Source: Ilyomonas limi (lineage in GTDB: Bacteria > Bacteroidota > Bacteroidia > Chitinophagales > Chitinophagaceae). From it: a stretch of DNA of 64,000 nucleotides. The notes below the pieces were generated by a model. The model was not told the DNA's origin. It saw nothing but the letters and a program-made list of their open reading frames with translations, and did no database searches. Shown piece by piece: positions 51,969-60,780 of this stretch (position 1 is its first letter; each line of letters starts with the position of its first letter). The stretch covers positions 1 to 64,000 of the forward strand of contig NZ_SZQL01000002.1 in NCBI RefSeq assembly GCF_005233845.1. The letters are read 5' to 3'. A program made the position numbers and the translations under genes.

Positions 51969-52358
51969 CTAAAAAGCTGTTTTTCAGAAAAAATAAACGC
52001 TGACAGGGTTCTAAATCCTGTCAGCGCTTTGCTACAGCAGGATGATGTTCATGCGCCAACTATTGCCAAACAAAAATTTCTAAACCATTTTTTATTAAAC
52101 AAAAACAATCCGGAACTTAAATGCTTCGGGGGTTAGCTGATGGCATCAGGTATATCTGGGTTAATACTTATATATCTACCTGTATTTTTATATAAATCGC
52201 TTTCCTCTTACTACAAACTCTTTTTGCATCAATACCCTATTCTCCAAACACTTCATTTCCCTGCCCTCCACGTTTAACACCAGCTTTACAGTTTTCTACA
52301 GAATTGCTTCATAAGTGCCACTCACTTTTGGTGTACAAAACAAAAAACTATTAGAAAC
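51969..52358. other. Gap between metZ and the HtrA gene
   Basis: Contains the metZ terminator and then AT- and pyrimidine-rich DNA. A TTTTGG near 52326 could be part of an HtrA promoter but the element is incomplete. Minus-strand frames here are shadows. Confidence 0.5.
51995..52030 (+). terminator. Terminator of metZ
   Basis: GCTGACAGG at 51999-52007 and CCTGTCAGC at 52017-52025 form a 9-bp stem followed by GCTTT. Confidence 0.75.
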
Positions 52359-53618
52359 ATGACATTTAAACAATTGATTGCTGTATCCGCGATAAGTGCA
52401 GCCACTGCCATTAGCGGCGTATGGGTGTATGGCAAATATGAAAATGGAGATTTGCTGGCTTCCATCAAACCTTCGGCTAATTACATTTTTCAGCCTGCAA
52501 AATATACGGAAAAAGATGCCATAGTGCCATCCGTTAATTTTGAGAATGCAGCGGCATCTGCAACGCCGGCCGTAGTACACATCAAAGTAATGCAACAGCC
52601 AAGGCAGCAAAGCTTTAATCCTTTTGCGCAAAACGGTAGCGGTTTTTTTGATGGTTTTGGTGGCATGTCGTACAAAGATGGAGAAGATAATGCTGATGCT
52701 GGTAGCAATGTACGGCAGGTAGGTTCTGGCTCCGGCGTGCTTATCAGCAAAGATGGCTACATTGTTACCAACAACCACGTAGTGGAGAAAGCCGATGGTT
52801 TGCTCGTTACATTGAATGATAAAAAAGATTATAAAGCCAAAGTAATTGGTACCGACCCCAGTACCGATCTGGCAGTTATCAAAATTGAAGGCAACAACTT
52901 CCCTTATCTTTCTTTCGCCAACTCCGATGATGTGAAGGTTGGTCAATGGGTATTGGCAATTGGTTATCCTTTAAACCTCGAAACCACCGTTACTTCGGGC
53001 ATTATAAGTGCCAAATCAAGAAGTATTGGTATTAACGGCCGAAATAGCGAGGCGCCTATAGAATCATTCATTCAAACCGATGCTGCCGTTAACCCCGGCA
53101 ATAGTGGCGGTGCATTGGTAAACACCGGTGGTGAATTAATTGGTATTAACTCCGCTATTGCTTCGCCCACGGGTTCATACGCAGGTTATTCTTACGCTAT
53201 TCCATCCAATCTGGTACGCCGTGTTGCAAGTGATATTGTGAAATATGGCAGCGCGAAAAGAGCGTATTTAGGTGTGCAATTTGGTAGCGACCAGATGAGC
53301 GATGCTGATCGTAAAAAATACAATATTCCCGATGGTGACGGCGTATATGTAATGGAAGTTGCGCAAGGCAGCGCCGCCGAAAAAGCAGGTATTGAAAAAG
53401 GTGATTTTATTACAGCTATCAACGGCACTGCTATTAACACCGGAACTGAAATGGTTGGCAAGATTTCTTCGCTTCGTCCTGGCGATAAGATAGAAGTAAC
53501 TTATAAGCGCAATGGTGCCGAAAATACAACTACGGTTACCTTGCAAGGTGCTGCAGGCAATTATCAACAGCAGCCAGATAGAGGTAGAAATGAATTCAAC
53601 AGCGAGGGAGATGAATAA
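52359..53618 (+). CDS. Trypsin-like periplasmic protease, HtrA/Deg family
   Basis: A 419-residue serine protease of the HtrA/DegP/DegQ family. An N-terminal membrane anchor or signal (about residues 4-25) is followed by the catalytic triad: His in TNNHVVEK, Asp in DPSTDLAVIKIE, Ser in NPGNSGGALVN. One PDZ domain follows (about 300-395), where AYLGVQFG begins and VAQGSAAEKAGIEKGDFITAIN carries the ligand groove; many relatives have two PDZ domains, so this is the short, DegS-like layout. The last 20 residues are polar. Quality control of envelope proteins is likely. Confidence 0.93.
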   Translation: MTFKQLIAVSAISAATAISGVWVYGKYENGDLLASIKPSANYIFQPAKYTEKDAIVPSVNFENAAASATPAVVHIKVMQQPRQQSFNPFAQNGSGFFDGFGGMSYKDGEDNADAGSNVRQVGSGSGVLISKDGYIVTNNHVVEKADGLLVTLNDKKDYKAKVIGTDPSTDLAVIKIEGNNFPYLSFANSDDVKVGQWVLAIGYPLNLETTVTSGIISAKSRSIGINGRNSEAPIESFIQTDAAVNPGNSGGALVNTGGELIGINSAIASPTGSYAGYSYAIPSNLVRRVASDIVKYGSAKRAYLGVQFGSDQMSDADRKKYNIPDGDGVYVMEVAQGSAAEKAGIEKGDFITAINGTAINTGTEMVGKISSLRPGDKIEVTYKRNGAENTTTVTLQGAAGNYQQQPDRGRNEFNSEGDE

Positions 53619-53727
53619 ATAAATGAGCAGTTTCATTCTTTGTTTAAAGGCTTTGTTCGATAGCAAGATGAAATAGGTAAAGACAGCAATATTGGTTTTC
53701 TTATTAAACAGGAATACTGCAACCATG

Positions 53728-53757
53728 AAGCCCGCCTATAAAAGGCGGGTTTTTTGT
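53728..53757 (+). terminator. Terminator between HtrA and the two-component genes
   Basis: GCCCGCC and GGCGGGT form a GC-rich stem followed by TTTTTT; it separates the protease from the regulator unit that starts 28 bp later. Confidence 0.9.
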
Positions 53758-53784
53758 TATTGAGAAACGAAGCAATTTTTACTG

Positions 53785-54462
53785 ATGAAAATCCTAATTA
53801 TAGAAGATGATACAACCTTGCGGGAATCTATGGTGCAATACTTAGAACACCAGGGTTTTGTATGCGAGGCAGTAAGTGATTTTAAAACAGGAAAAGAAAA
53901 AGTGGCTGAGTTTGTATATGACTGTATTGTAGTGGATATTGGCTTGCCTTATGGCAGCGGTTTGGATATTGTAAAAGAACTGAAGTACATGGAATCGAAA
54001 GCCGGAATTATTATTGTTTCAGCCAAAAATTCGTTGGAAGACAAACTGAATGGGTTAGACCTGGGCGCCGATGATTATCTTTCCAAACCTTTCTATTTAT
54101 CCGAACTTACGGCACGTATTAATGCTATTATCCGGCGGCGAACATTTAGCGGCAGCAAAGCAATAAAATTTAATGAAATAAAACTGGAACCGGAAGCGCG
54201 AAGGGTAATGGTAAACGACAAGCCGGTTGAGCTTACCGATAAAGAATATCAGTTGCTGGAATATTTTATTGCCAACCAGCGCCGCCTGCTTACCAAAGCA
54301 GCTATTGCCGAGCATGTGTGGGGCGATGAATACATACACGTAAGTAATTACGACTTCATTTATACCCACATCAAAAATGTAAGAAAAAAACTGATAGATG
54401 CCGGCAGCGGCGATTATATAAAAACGGCGTATGGTGCGGGCTATCGTTTTACAGATACATGA
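53785..54462 (+). CDS. OmpR-family response regulator
   Basis: A 225-residue response regulator. The receiver domain has the acidic pocket EDD (residues 7-9), the phosphoacceptor Asp51 in VVDIGLP and Lys101 in LSKPFY. The C-terminal winged helix (about 128-225) shows LTDKEYQLLEYFI and a final NVRKKL...IKTAYGAGYRF, typical of OmpR/PhoB. It is paired with the sensor kinase 217 bp downstream, but the stimulus and targets are unknown. Confidence 0.95.
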   Translation: MKILIIEDDTTLRESMVQYLEHQGFVCEAVSDFKTGKEKVAEFVYDCIVVDIGLPYGSGLDIVKELKYMESKAGIIIVSAKNSLEDKLNGLDLGADDYLSKPFYLSELTARINAIIRRRTFSGSKAIKFNEIKLEPEARRVMVNDKPVELTDKEYQLLEYFIANQRRLLTKAAIAEHVWGDEYIHVSNYDFIYTHIKNVRKKLIDAGSGDYIKTAYGAGYRFTDT

Positions 54463-54679
54463 TGTTTGGCCATTAATCTGAAATCAATATAATAGTCTGG
54501 ATATCAGGATAATAGCTAACAGATAACGTTTGGCAGAAAGAACAAAGGCTTACAGGCTTGTATAATAAGTATTTAGAATCTTAATGTATAAACTATCCTT
54601 TAAAGAAAATGTGCTGCTTTATGTCCTGTGGGTTTAAGGGCGTATTTCATCATTTTCACTTCATTAAGTTCCATCGTTT

Positions 54680-55945
54680 ATGAAGCTTCTTACAAAAACC
54701 ACTTTATATTTTTTAGCCGCTATGGTTCCTTTATTGGCGGTAGCCGGCTTTTATTTGTTTAATAAATTTAGCAAAGAAATAAACAGCCGCAGCGATAAAG
54801 AGTTGATAAGCGAAGAATATGAATGGATAAAATACCTGGAATCTGAAACAGCAAACGGAACGAGCTTTATTTTAAAATCGCCCGATATCACCATTTTCCC
54901 TACCGATGCTGCCGCTACTCCCTATGCCACACTTACCAACATATATGGCTATAATGCACAAGGCGAAAAAATTCCGTTCCGGCAGTTGTCGCAGGTAATA
55001 GCTATTGGCAATATTCCTTACCTCATTACGATACGGCAATCGCAGGAGCAAAAAGCAGCTTTGGTGACCGATGTTACCCGCATTATGTTTTTCGTTTTTG
55101 CAGGACTGTTTATTGCTACTCTAATTTTCAATTGGGCAATCAGCAAGCAATTATGGGCGCCATTCCGGCGCTCGCTACATAAAATAAGAGGCGCCGAACT
55201 GCAAAAAATGCAAGCCATCTACTTTGAAGAAACCAGCACACAGGAGTTTAACGAGTTAAATACAGCGCTAAACTATATGACCGGCAGAATATACAGGGAT
55301 TTTGTAAATATGAAAGAATTTACAGAGAATGCAGCACATGAAATGCAAACGCCTATTGCAGGTGCACAAAGCAAATTGGAATTGTTGCTGCAGGATGCCA
55401 ACTTAAAAGAAGAGCAGGTGCAAGCTATTTTGCAGGCTACGGATGCCTTAAACCGGTTAAGTAAATTAAACCAAAGCTTGCTGCTACTGGCAAAAATTGA
55501 AAATAATCAATACGAAACGGGCGAAGCCGTATCTTTTAAAGCAGTAAGTGAGAAATATTTATCACTTTTTGATGCTTTTATTAAGGATAAACAAATAATA
55601 ATAAAGACAAACTTTGAAGAAGATTTTAAAACAGCTTTGCATTCATTGCTGGCAGACTCACTCATCTCCAATCTTTTGGGTAATGCTATTAAATACAATT
55701 ATAAAGGTGGAACAATTGAAATTAAAACCAATACAAATAGCTTTTCTATCAGCAACACCAGTATGCAACCATCTATTCCAAAAGAAAAATTATTTACCCG
55801 TTTTAACAGTGCCAACAACAGCGAAGAACCGTCCAATGGTTTTGGGTTAGCCATTGTAAAGAAAATTGTGGATACGAATAATCTGCATATTACTTATGAT
55901 GCAACTAATGGGGTACATCGTTTTACCATACTGAATGTTTTATAA
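54680..55945 (+). CDS. Sensor histidine kinase
   Basis: A 421-residue membrane kinase. Membrane segments are about residues 8-29 and 134-153, with a sensor loop of about 100 residues outside between them. The phosphoacceptor is His220 in NAAHEMQTPI; the ATP-binding domain has the N-box SNLLGNAIKYN, and FNSANNSEEPSNGFGLAIVKK carries the F and G2 boxes. It follows the OmpR-type regulator, so the two form a two-component system. Confidence 0.95.
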   Translation: MKLLTKTTLYFLAAMVPLLAVAGFYLFNKFSKEINSRSDKELISEEYEWIKYLESETANGTSFILKSPDITIFPTDAAATPYATLTNIYGYNAQGEKIPFRQLSQVIAIGNIPYLITIRQSQEQKAALVTDVTRIMFFVFAGLFIATLIFNWAISKQLWAPFRRSLHKIRGAELQKMQAIYFEETSTQEFNELNTALNYMTGRIYRDFVNMKEFTENAAHEMQTPIAGAQSKLELLLQDANLKEEQVQAILQATDALNRLSKLNQSLLLLAKIENNQYETGEAVSFKAVSEKYLSLFDAFIKDKQIIIKTNFEEDFKTALHSLLADSLISNLLGNAIKYNYKGGTIEIKTNTNSFSISNTSMQPSIPKEKLFTRFNSANNSEEPSNGFGLAIVKKIVDTNNLHITYDATNGVHRFTILNVL

Positions 55946-56049
55946 AACATCCCCTGAATACACTTTAATAAAAGTAGTCTCAGCGCAATCAGCCCATCAT
56001 TGCACAAATGCCGCTAAAATGTGCACTTAACTGTAGCATCCAATTTGAA

Positions 56050-56076
56050 TTTACTACAGTCTACAGTCCACAAATT
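56050..56076. repeat. Word-like repeat (CTACAGTCTACAGTCCAC type)
   Basis: TTTACTACAGTCTACAGTCC then ACAAA: three near-copies of CTACAGT in the gap before the CBS gene's 3' end. Confidence 0.35.
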
Positions 56077-56173
56077 CCGCACAAAGCCGCCGTTGCGGTG
56101 ATTTTGAAGCTGTCTTCCTGCTGGCAGCAATTGAGGAATGACAGGCTGAATGTAAAACTGTATTAATAATACG

Positions 56174-57529
56174 CTATTTCGCCAGGCTTTGCAGCACATC
56201 ATATTTCGTTACAATGTGGTAATCGCCTTTTTCGTCTTTTGCCAACACTGCTCCGTTTTCTTTAGTAATAAGGCTGCTTAATCTTTCTACCGGCGTTTCA
56301 AAAGCTACCAGCGGGTATGGCTTTTCCATTACATTTTCAACTGCTTCGCTTTTAATATCCGGATTATTAAACACTTTTTGAAACAAGCCATTTTCACTCA
56401 CCGAACCAATTGGTCCATTGCCATTCATAACCGGGATATGTTCTATATCATATTGCTGCATCAGTTCTACGGTTTCGGCAACCGTATTGGTTGGCTGCAC
56501 AGTTATTAATCTTTTTGTACCGCGCCCATTAATAATGTCTTTAAATGTTTTTACATCCAAAAAGCCCCGCTCCATCATCCATTGGTCGTTGTACACTTTT
56601 GCTACATAGCGGCTGCCGTGGTCATGGAAAATAATTACGACCACATCATCCTTTTTCAAGCTGTCTTTCAGTTGAAATAAGCCCTGCAATGCACTGCCGG
56701 CGCTGTATCCAACAAATATACCTTCTTCCTTAGCTATGCGCCTTGCCATTACCGCACCATCCTTGTCAGTTACCTTTGTAAACTTATCAATCACGCTCAT
56801 ATCGTAGTTCTGAGGCACAAAGTCTTCCCCTATTCCTTCGGTAATGTATGGGTGCACTTCTTTCATATCAATCTCACCGGTTTCAAAGTATTTGGTTAGC
56901 AAAGAGCCGTAGCTATCCACTGCCCACACTTTAATATTTGGATTTTTTTCTTTCAAATATTTTCCTGCGCCGCTTATTGTTCCGCCAGTGCCGGTAGCTA
57001 CAACGAGATGCGTTACTTTACCTTCGGTTTGCTCCCAGATTTCAGGACCGGTTTGCTCGTAGTGCGCCAGCCGGTTAGCCAGATTATCGTATTGATTTAT
57101 ATAAAAAGAATTGGGAACTTCGGTGGCTAATCTTTTGGAGACAGAATAATAACTTCTCGGGTCTTCGGGCTCTACATTGGTAGGACAAACAACTACTTCA
57201 GCACCTACCGCCTTCAATATATCTACCTTTTCCTTGCTTTGCTTATCGGTAGTAGTAAAAATACATTTGTAGCCTTTGATAATGGCTGCCAGCGCCAAGC
57301 CCATTCCGGTGTTACCACTCGTACCTTCTATGATGGTACCGCCGGGTTTTAGCTTTCCTTCCTGCTCCGCTACCTCAATCATCTTTACAGCCATTCTGTC
57401 TTTGATGGAATTGCCAGGATTAAAATATTCCACTTTAGCCAACACTGTACAAGGCAGGTCTTCCGTTATTTTATTCAGCTTTACCAGTGGTGTATTGCCA
57501 ATGGTTTCCAGAATATTGTTGAGCCACAT
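56174..57529 (-). CDS. Cystathionine beta-synthase with CBS domains
   Basis: A 451-residue PLP enzyme with a C-terminal CBS-domain pair. The N-terminal catalytic domain shows TIGNTPLVKL, the PLP-lysine motif NPGNSIKDRMA, the phosphate-binding TSGNTGMGLA and GTGGTISGAGKYLK. The C-terminal part (about 330-451) has two CBS repeats (RLITVQPTNTVAETVELM, MEKPYPLVAFETPVERLSSL). Together with metZ it could run transsulfuration from homocysteine to cysteine; the CBS domains may sense a regulator. ATG 57529 is used. Confidence 0.92.
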   Translation of the reverse strand: MWLNNILETIGNTPLVKLNKITEDLPCTVLAKVEYFNPGNSIKDRMAVKMIEVAEQEGKLKPGGTIIEGTSGNTGMGLALAAIIKGYKCIFTTTDKQSKEKVDILKAVGAEVVVCPTNVEPEDPRSYYSVSKRLATEVPNSFYINQYDNLANRLAHYEQTGPEIWEQTEGKVTHLVVATGTGGTISGAGKYLKEKNPNIKVWAVDSYGSLLTKYFETGEIDMKEVHPYITEGIGEDFVPQNYDMSVIDKFTKVTDKDGAVMARRIAKEEGIFVGYSAGSALQGLFQLKDSLKKDDVVVIIFHDHGSRYVAKVYNDQWMMERGFLDVKTFKDIINGRGTKRLITVQPTNTVAETVELMQQYDIEHIPVMNGNGPIGSVSENGLFQKVFNNPDIKSEAVENVMEKPYPLVAFETPVERLSSLITKENGAVLAKDEKGDYHIVTKYDVLQSLAK

Positions 57530-57587
57530 AAACAAGGTTTTTTACAAAGATAATTGAATGGTAGCGCCGGCATATTCCGATTTAGTT

Positions 57588-57764
57588 ACGAAAACGCAAA
57601 GACAAAGATTTTTATACATTTTTACTTTCGTGTACCAGCAACTATATTCCTTTCTTTTTGGCAGGCATTTCCACATCCAAAATTTGGGCGCTTATTTCTT
57701 TGTTACTCATGCAATAATATCTTAATATTTTGTACTCTTTGTGTTTTAGAGTTTTTGTGGCGTT
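57588..57764. repeat. Foldback pair of word-like repeats
   Basis: ACGAAAACGCAAAGACAAAG (57588-57607) is answered by the opposite-sense ACTCTTTGTGTTTTAGAG and TTTTTGTGGCGTT (57734-57764). Both belong to the CACAAAGGCGCAAAG/CTTTGCGCCTTTG-like family. Confidence 0.4.
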
Positions 57765-57775
57765 ATACCAAGTTA

Positions 57776-57804
57776 AAAATAAAAAGCCGTTGCAATGCAA
57801 CGGC
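57776..57804 (-). terminator. Terminator of the nuo operon
   Basis: GCCGTTGC and GCAACGGC form a perfect 8-bp stem with a 3-nt loop at 57786-57804; on the minus strand TTTTTATTTTT follows. It closes the nuo operon 29 bp after nuoN. Confidence 0.92.
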
Positions 57805-57832
57805 CATATACCAAACGTGAGTAGTAAGCAAA

Positions 57833-59263
57833 TTAGAAATAAAACCAGCTTAATAAAGCCTGCGGAAAAATGCCAAAGTAAATAATAATAGCAGCCAACA
57901 GCAGTAATCCAATTTTGAAAGACATAGTTGGTGCTTCTACTACTGCCGCATCGCCGGCTTTGAAATACATAGCTTGTATTACTCTGAAATAATAATACAC
58001 GCTAATGGCTGCGAATACCACGGCTGCAATCACCAGCCACAGGTAAGTACCGGTTTTAATAGCAGATTCCAGCATGAAAAACTTGGCAAAAAAGCCCGCT
58101 GTGAGCGGAATACCTGCAAGTGACAACAGGAAAATGGTATTGGTAAAAGCAAGTACCGGCTGCGTTTTACCCAGTCCATTATAGCCTTCAAAAGTAAAGT
58201 CTTTCATCTTTACCAATATGGCAAAAATACCAATGGTTGCAAGGCTGTAGGCAACGGAATACACCAATATACCTTCTTTGGCAACATCATTCATACTAAA
58301 CAAAGCAAACAGCATAAAGCCAGCCTGCGCAATACTGGAGTAAGCCAGCATACGTTTTACACTCTGCTGAAAAACGGCAGTTACATTACCAACAAGCAAA
58401 GTACAAATGATGATGATAGCAAAAAGCAATTTCCAGTCAACGCCAATAAGTTTGTTGGTCTCTACGCTGGTGCCCAACATGCGGGCATCGAACAGTTTGA
58501 TAAAAGCAATAAAGCCAGCCACTTTTACAATGGTTGCCATAAAAGAAGTAATTACTGCCGGCGCGCCATCGTACACATCGGGCGTCCAGAAATGAAAAGG
58601 TGCTGCCGATACTTTGAAACCAATAGAGACCATCAGCAATAGCATACCCATGATTTCTAAAAAAGAAACCGATAACTCAGACATACCATTAGCGCCTTGT
58701 TGCGGGCTGGCGGCATGTATTACTTCGATATTAAAAGAGCCGGTAGCACCATAAATGAGTGCAATGCCCATAAGCATTAAACCGGTAGAAAAAGAACCCA
58801 TTAACAAATACTTCAGCGCGGCTTCATTGCTCATCATATTGCGCTTATCGCTACCGGTTAAAATATATAGCGGAATAGACAGTATTTCTATACCTAAAAA
58901 CAGCATTAATAAGTTGTTGTAGGAAGATAAAATAGCAATGCCGCACAGCACAAAAAAAATCAATACAAAGTATTCCGCTACATAGGTGCCAATCTTTTGT
59001 ATATCACGGCCGGAAAGCAGCACATATATTAAGGTAGAGGCAATGGCAATAGTGTTGAAAAAAAGACCAAAGTTGTCGTAGCTGAGCATGCCTTTGGTAT
59101 TGATATGAAAAAGCGAAAAGCCGTGCATTTCGGCAATATTGCCAGCGAGCAGTAAGACTAAGCCAATACTTGCAATATGACGATAGCTGTTTTTATTAGG
59201 CACAAAAACAGAGCAGAACATCATAACGACACCTATAATAACCGAAAGTATGATTGCATTCAT
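57833..59263 (-). CDS. nuoN: NADH-quinone oxidoreductase subunit N
   Basis: Antiporter-like membrane subunit of complex I (476 residues, about 14 helices), one of three proton-pumping subunits. It has the family segments GIEILSIPLYILTG, the conserved Lys-containing FKVSAAPFHFWTPDVYDGAP and the QQSVKRMLAYSSIAQAGFML motif. It is the last gene of the nuo cluster, 21 bp after nuoM. Confidence 0.95.
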   Translation of the reverse strand: MNAIILSVIIGVVMMFCSVFVPNKNSYRHIASIGLVLLLAGNIAEMHGFSLFHINTKGMLSYDNFGLFFNTIAIASTLIYVLLSGRDIQKIGTYVAEYFVLIFFVLCGIAILSSYNNLLMLFLGIEILSIPLYILTGSDKRNMMSNEAALKYLLMGSFSTGLMLMGIALIYGATGSFNIEVIHAASPQQGANGMSELSVSFLEIMGMLLLMVSIGFKVSAAPFHFWTPDVYDGAPAVITSFMATIVKVAGFIAFIKLFDARMLGTSVETNKLIGVDWKLLFAIIIICTLLVGNVTAVFQQSVKRMLAYSSIAQAGFMLFALFSMNDVAKEGILVYSVAYSLATIGIFAILVKMKDFTFEGYNGLGKTQPVLAFTNTIFLLSLAGIPLTAGFFAKFFMLESAIKTGTYLWLVIAAVVFAAISVYYYFRVIQAMYFKAGDAAVVEAPTMSFKIGLLLLAAIIIYFGIFPQALLSWFYF

Positions 59264-59284
59264 ATTGCTTACCTACAATAAAAT

Positions 59285-60730
59285 TTAAAATGTTTTTACC
59301 TGCGCCAATAAGGTCTTTACCGTATCACTCGTTAACTCAATCATCGGTTGCGGATATACCCCAAAGAACAATATCAGCACCACCAATACTGCCAATGCTA
59401 CATTCACGCTGGCAGCGCTATCTCTTGCCTGCATAGTCAATTCGGATGTTTGTCCGTAAAATATTTTTTGCACCATACTCAATGTATAAGCTGCAGCGAG
59501 TATAATACTAACGATTGCAACGGCCGCAGCAATCCAATTGTACTGAAATAATCCATTTAACATCAAAAATTCACCAACAAACGAATTGGTTAGCGGTAAC
59601 GATATATTAGCAAAAGCCATTACTACAAATAAAATTGCTAAGTCCGGCGCCTTTTGTGCCAAACCGCCCAACTGGCTGAACTTGCGCGTACCAAATTGTT
59701 GTTCTATTGCATCGGCAACTATCCACAAACCCAATACTACAATGCCGTGGTTGAACATCTGGATCATTACCCCTTGCAGCCCGGCTTCTTTACCGGCAAA
59801 GATGGCGGCACTCATTAGTCCAATATGGGCTATGGAAGAATAAGCGATCAAACGCTTCATATCATCTTGCCTGATAGCGATGAGTGAAGCATATATAATT
59901 CCTATAACACTGAGTACCACAACAAGTCCATCAAATTTTGCAACAGCCAACGGAAATACAGGTACACACCAGCGAATTACTGCGTAAATACCCATCTTTA
60001 CCATTATAGCACTCAACATCATAGTAACGGCAGTGGTTGACTGCTCGTATGTATCGGGCTGCCAGGTATGAAAAGGGAAAATGGGCATTTTAATGGCAAA
60101 TGCAATAAAAAACATCCAAAAGCCAAAGTTTTGCTCTGCTTGTGTGAGCTTCAAGTCGTAAAATGCCTGCAGTGCAAAAGAGTGTGCGCCCGGCGTTTTA
60201 AAATATAAATACAAAATACCAATGAGCATCAGCAACGAGCCTAAGAACGTATAAACGAAAAATTTAAAGGTTACAGGTATGCGCCGCTCGCCGCCCCACA
60301 TAGAGCAAAGAAAGTAGGCCGGTACCAATGCCAGTTCCCAAAAGAAATAAAATAACAGGCTATCCGATGCCAAAAACACACCCATCATGCCAGCCTGCAT
60401 CAGCAGCATGAGGCTGTAAAAGCGGCCTGGATTTTTATAATCATTCCTGTAAGTAGAGATGATAATAATAGGCAATGCTATGGCATTGAGCAATGCCAGC
60501 ATTTTGCTCATTCCATCCAGCGACAGGCTAAAATTGCTGCCCATTTGCGGAAGCCACGCACCATTAAAAAACAGTTGGTTGTGGTTGGTTGAATAAACAG
60601 ATAGAATAGCTAATGCCAGTGTTGCAAACGAAGCAATGAGTGACCATCCTTTAGCCCCTTTTCCGCTGTTTACAAATACAGCTACAAGTCCGGCAAATAA
60701 TGGTATCAGTATCAAAAAAAGTGCAATCAT
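59285..60730 (-). CDS. nuoM: NADH-quinone oxidoreductase subunit M
   Basis: Antiporter-like subunit M of complex I (481 residues). WELALVPAYFLCSMWGGERR with the conserved Glu, FFIAFAIKMPIFPFHTWQPDTYEQ with the pumping Lys, and DDMKRLIAYSSIAHIGLM are signatures. It lies between nuoL and nuoN in the usual order. Confidence 0.95.
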   Translation of the reverse strand: MIALFLILIPLFAGLVAVFVNSGKGAKGWSLIASFATLALAILSVYSTNHNQLFFNGAWLPQMGSNFSLSLDGMSKMLALLNAIALPIIIISTYRNDYKNPGRFYSLMLLMQAGMMGVFLASDSLLFYFFWELALVPAYFLCSMWGGERRIPVTFKFFVYTFLGSLLMLIGILYLYFKTPGAHSFALQAFYDLKLTQAEQNFGFWMFFIAFAIKMPIFPFHTWQPDTYEQSTTAVTMMLSAIMVKMGIYAVIRWCVPVFPLAVAKFDGLVVVLSVIGIIYASLIAIRQDDMKRLIAYSSIAHIGLMSAAIFAGKEAGLQGVMIQMFNHGIVVLGLWIVADAIEQQFGTRKFSQLGGLAQKAPDLAILFVVMAFANISLPLTNSFVGEFLMLNGLFQYNWIAAAVAIVSIILAAAYTLSMVQKIFYGQTSELTMQARDSAASVNVALAVLVVLILFFGVYPQPMIELTSDTVKTLLAQVKTF

Positions 60731-60780
60731 ATCTATTTACTTCTTACCCTTCTCCAGTGAAGAAAGGTTTGGATGAGATC

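Larger units (their letters stand above)
57530..57832. other. Gap between the CBS gene and nuoN
   Basis: Contains two word-like repeats of opposite sense (57588-57613 and 57734-57764, about 120 bp apart) and the nuoN terminator at 57786-57804. No gene is seen. Confidence 0.6.

Noticed and set aside
52296-52946. 216-codon minus-strand frame opposite the HtrA gene start
   Set aside because: Shadow of the HtrA coding region; no domain.
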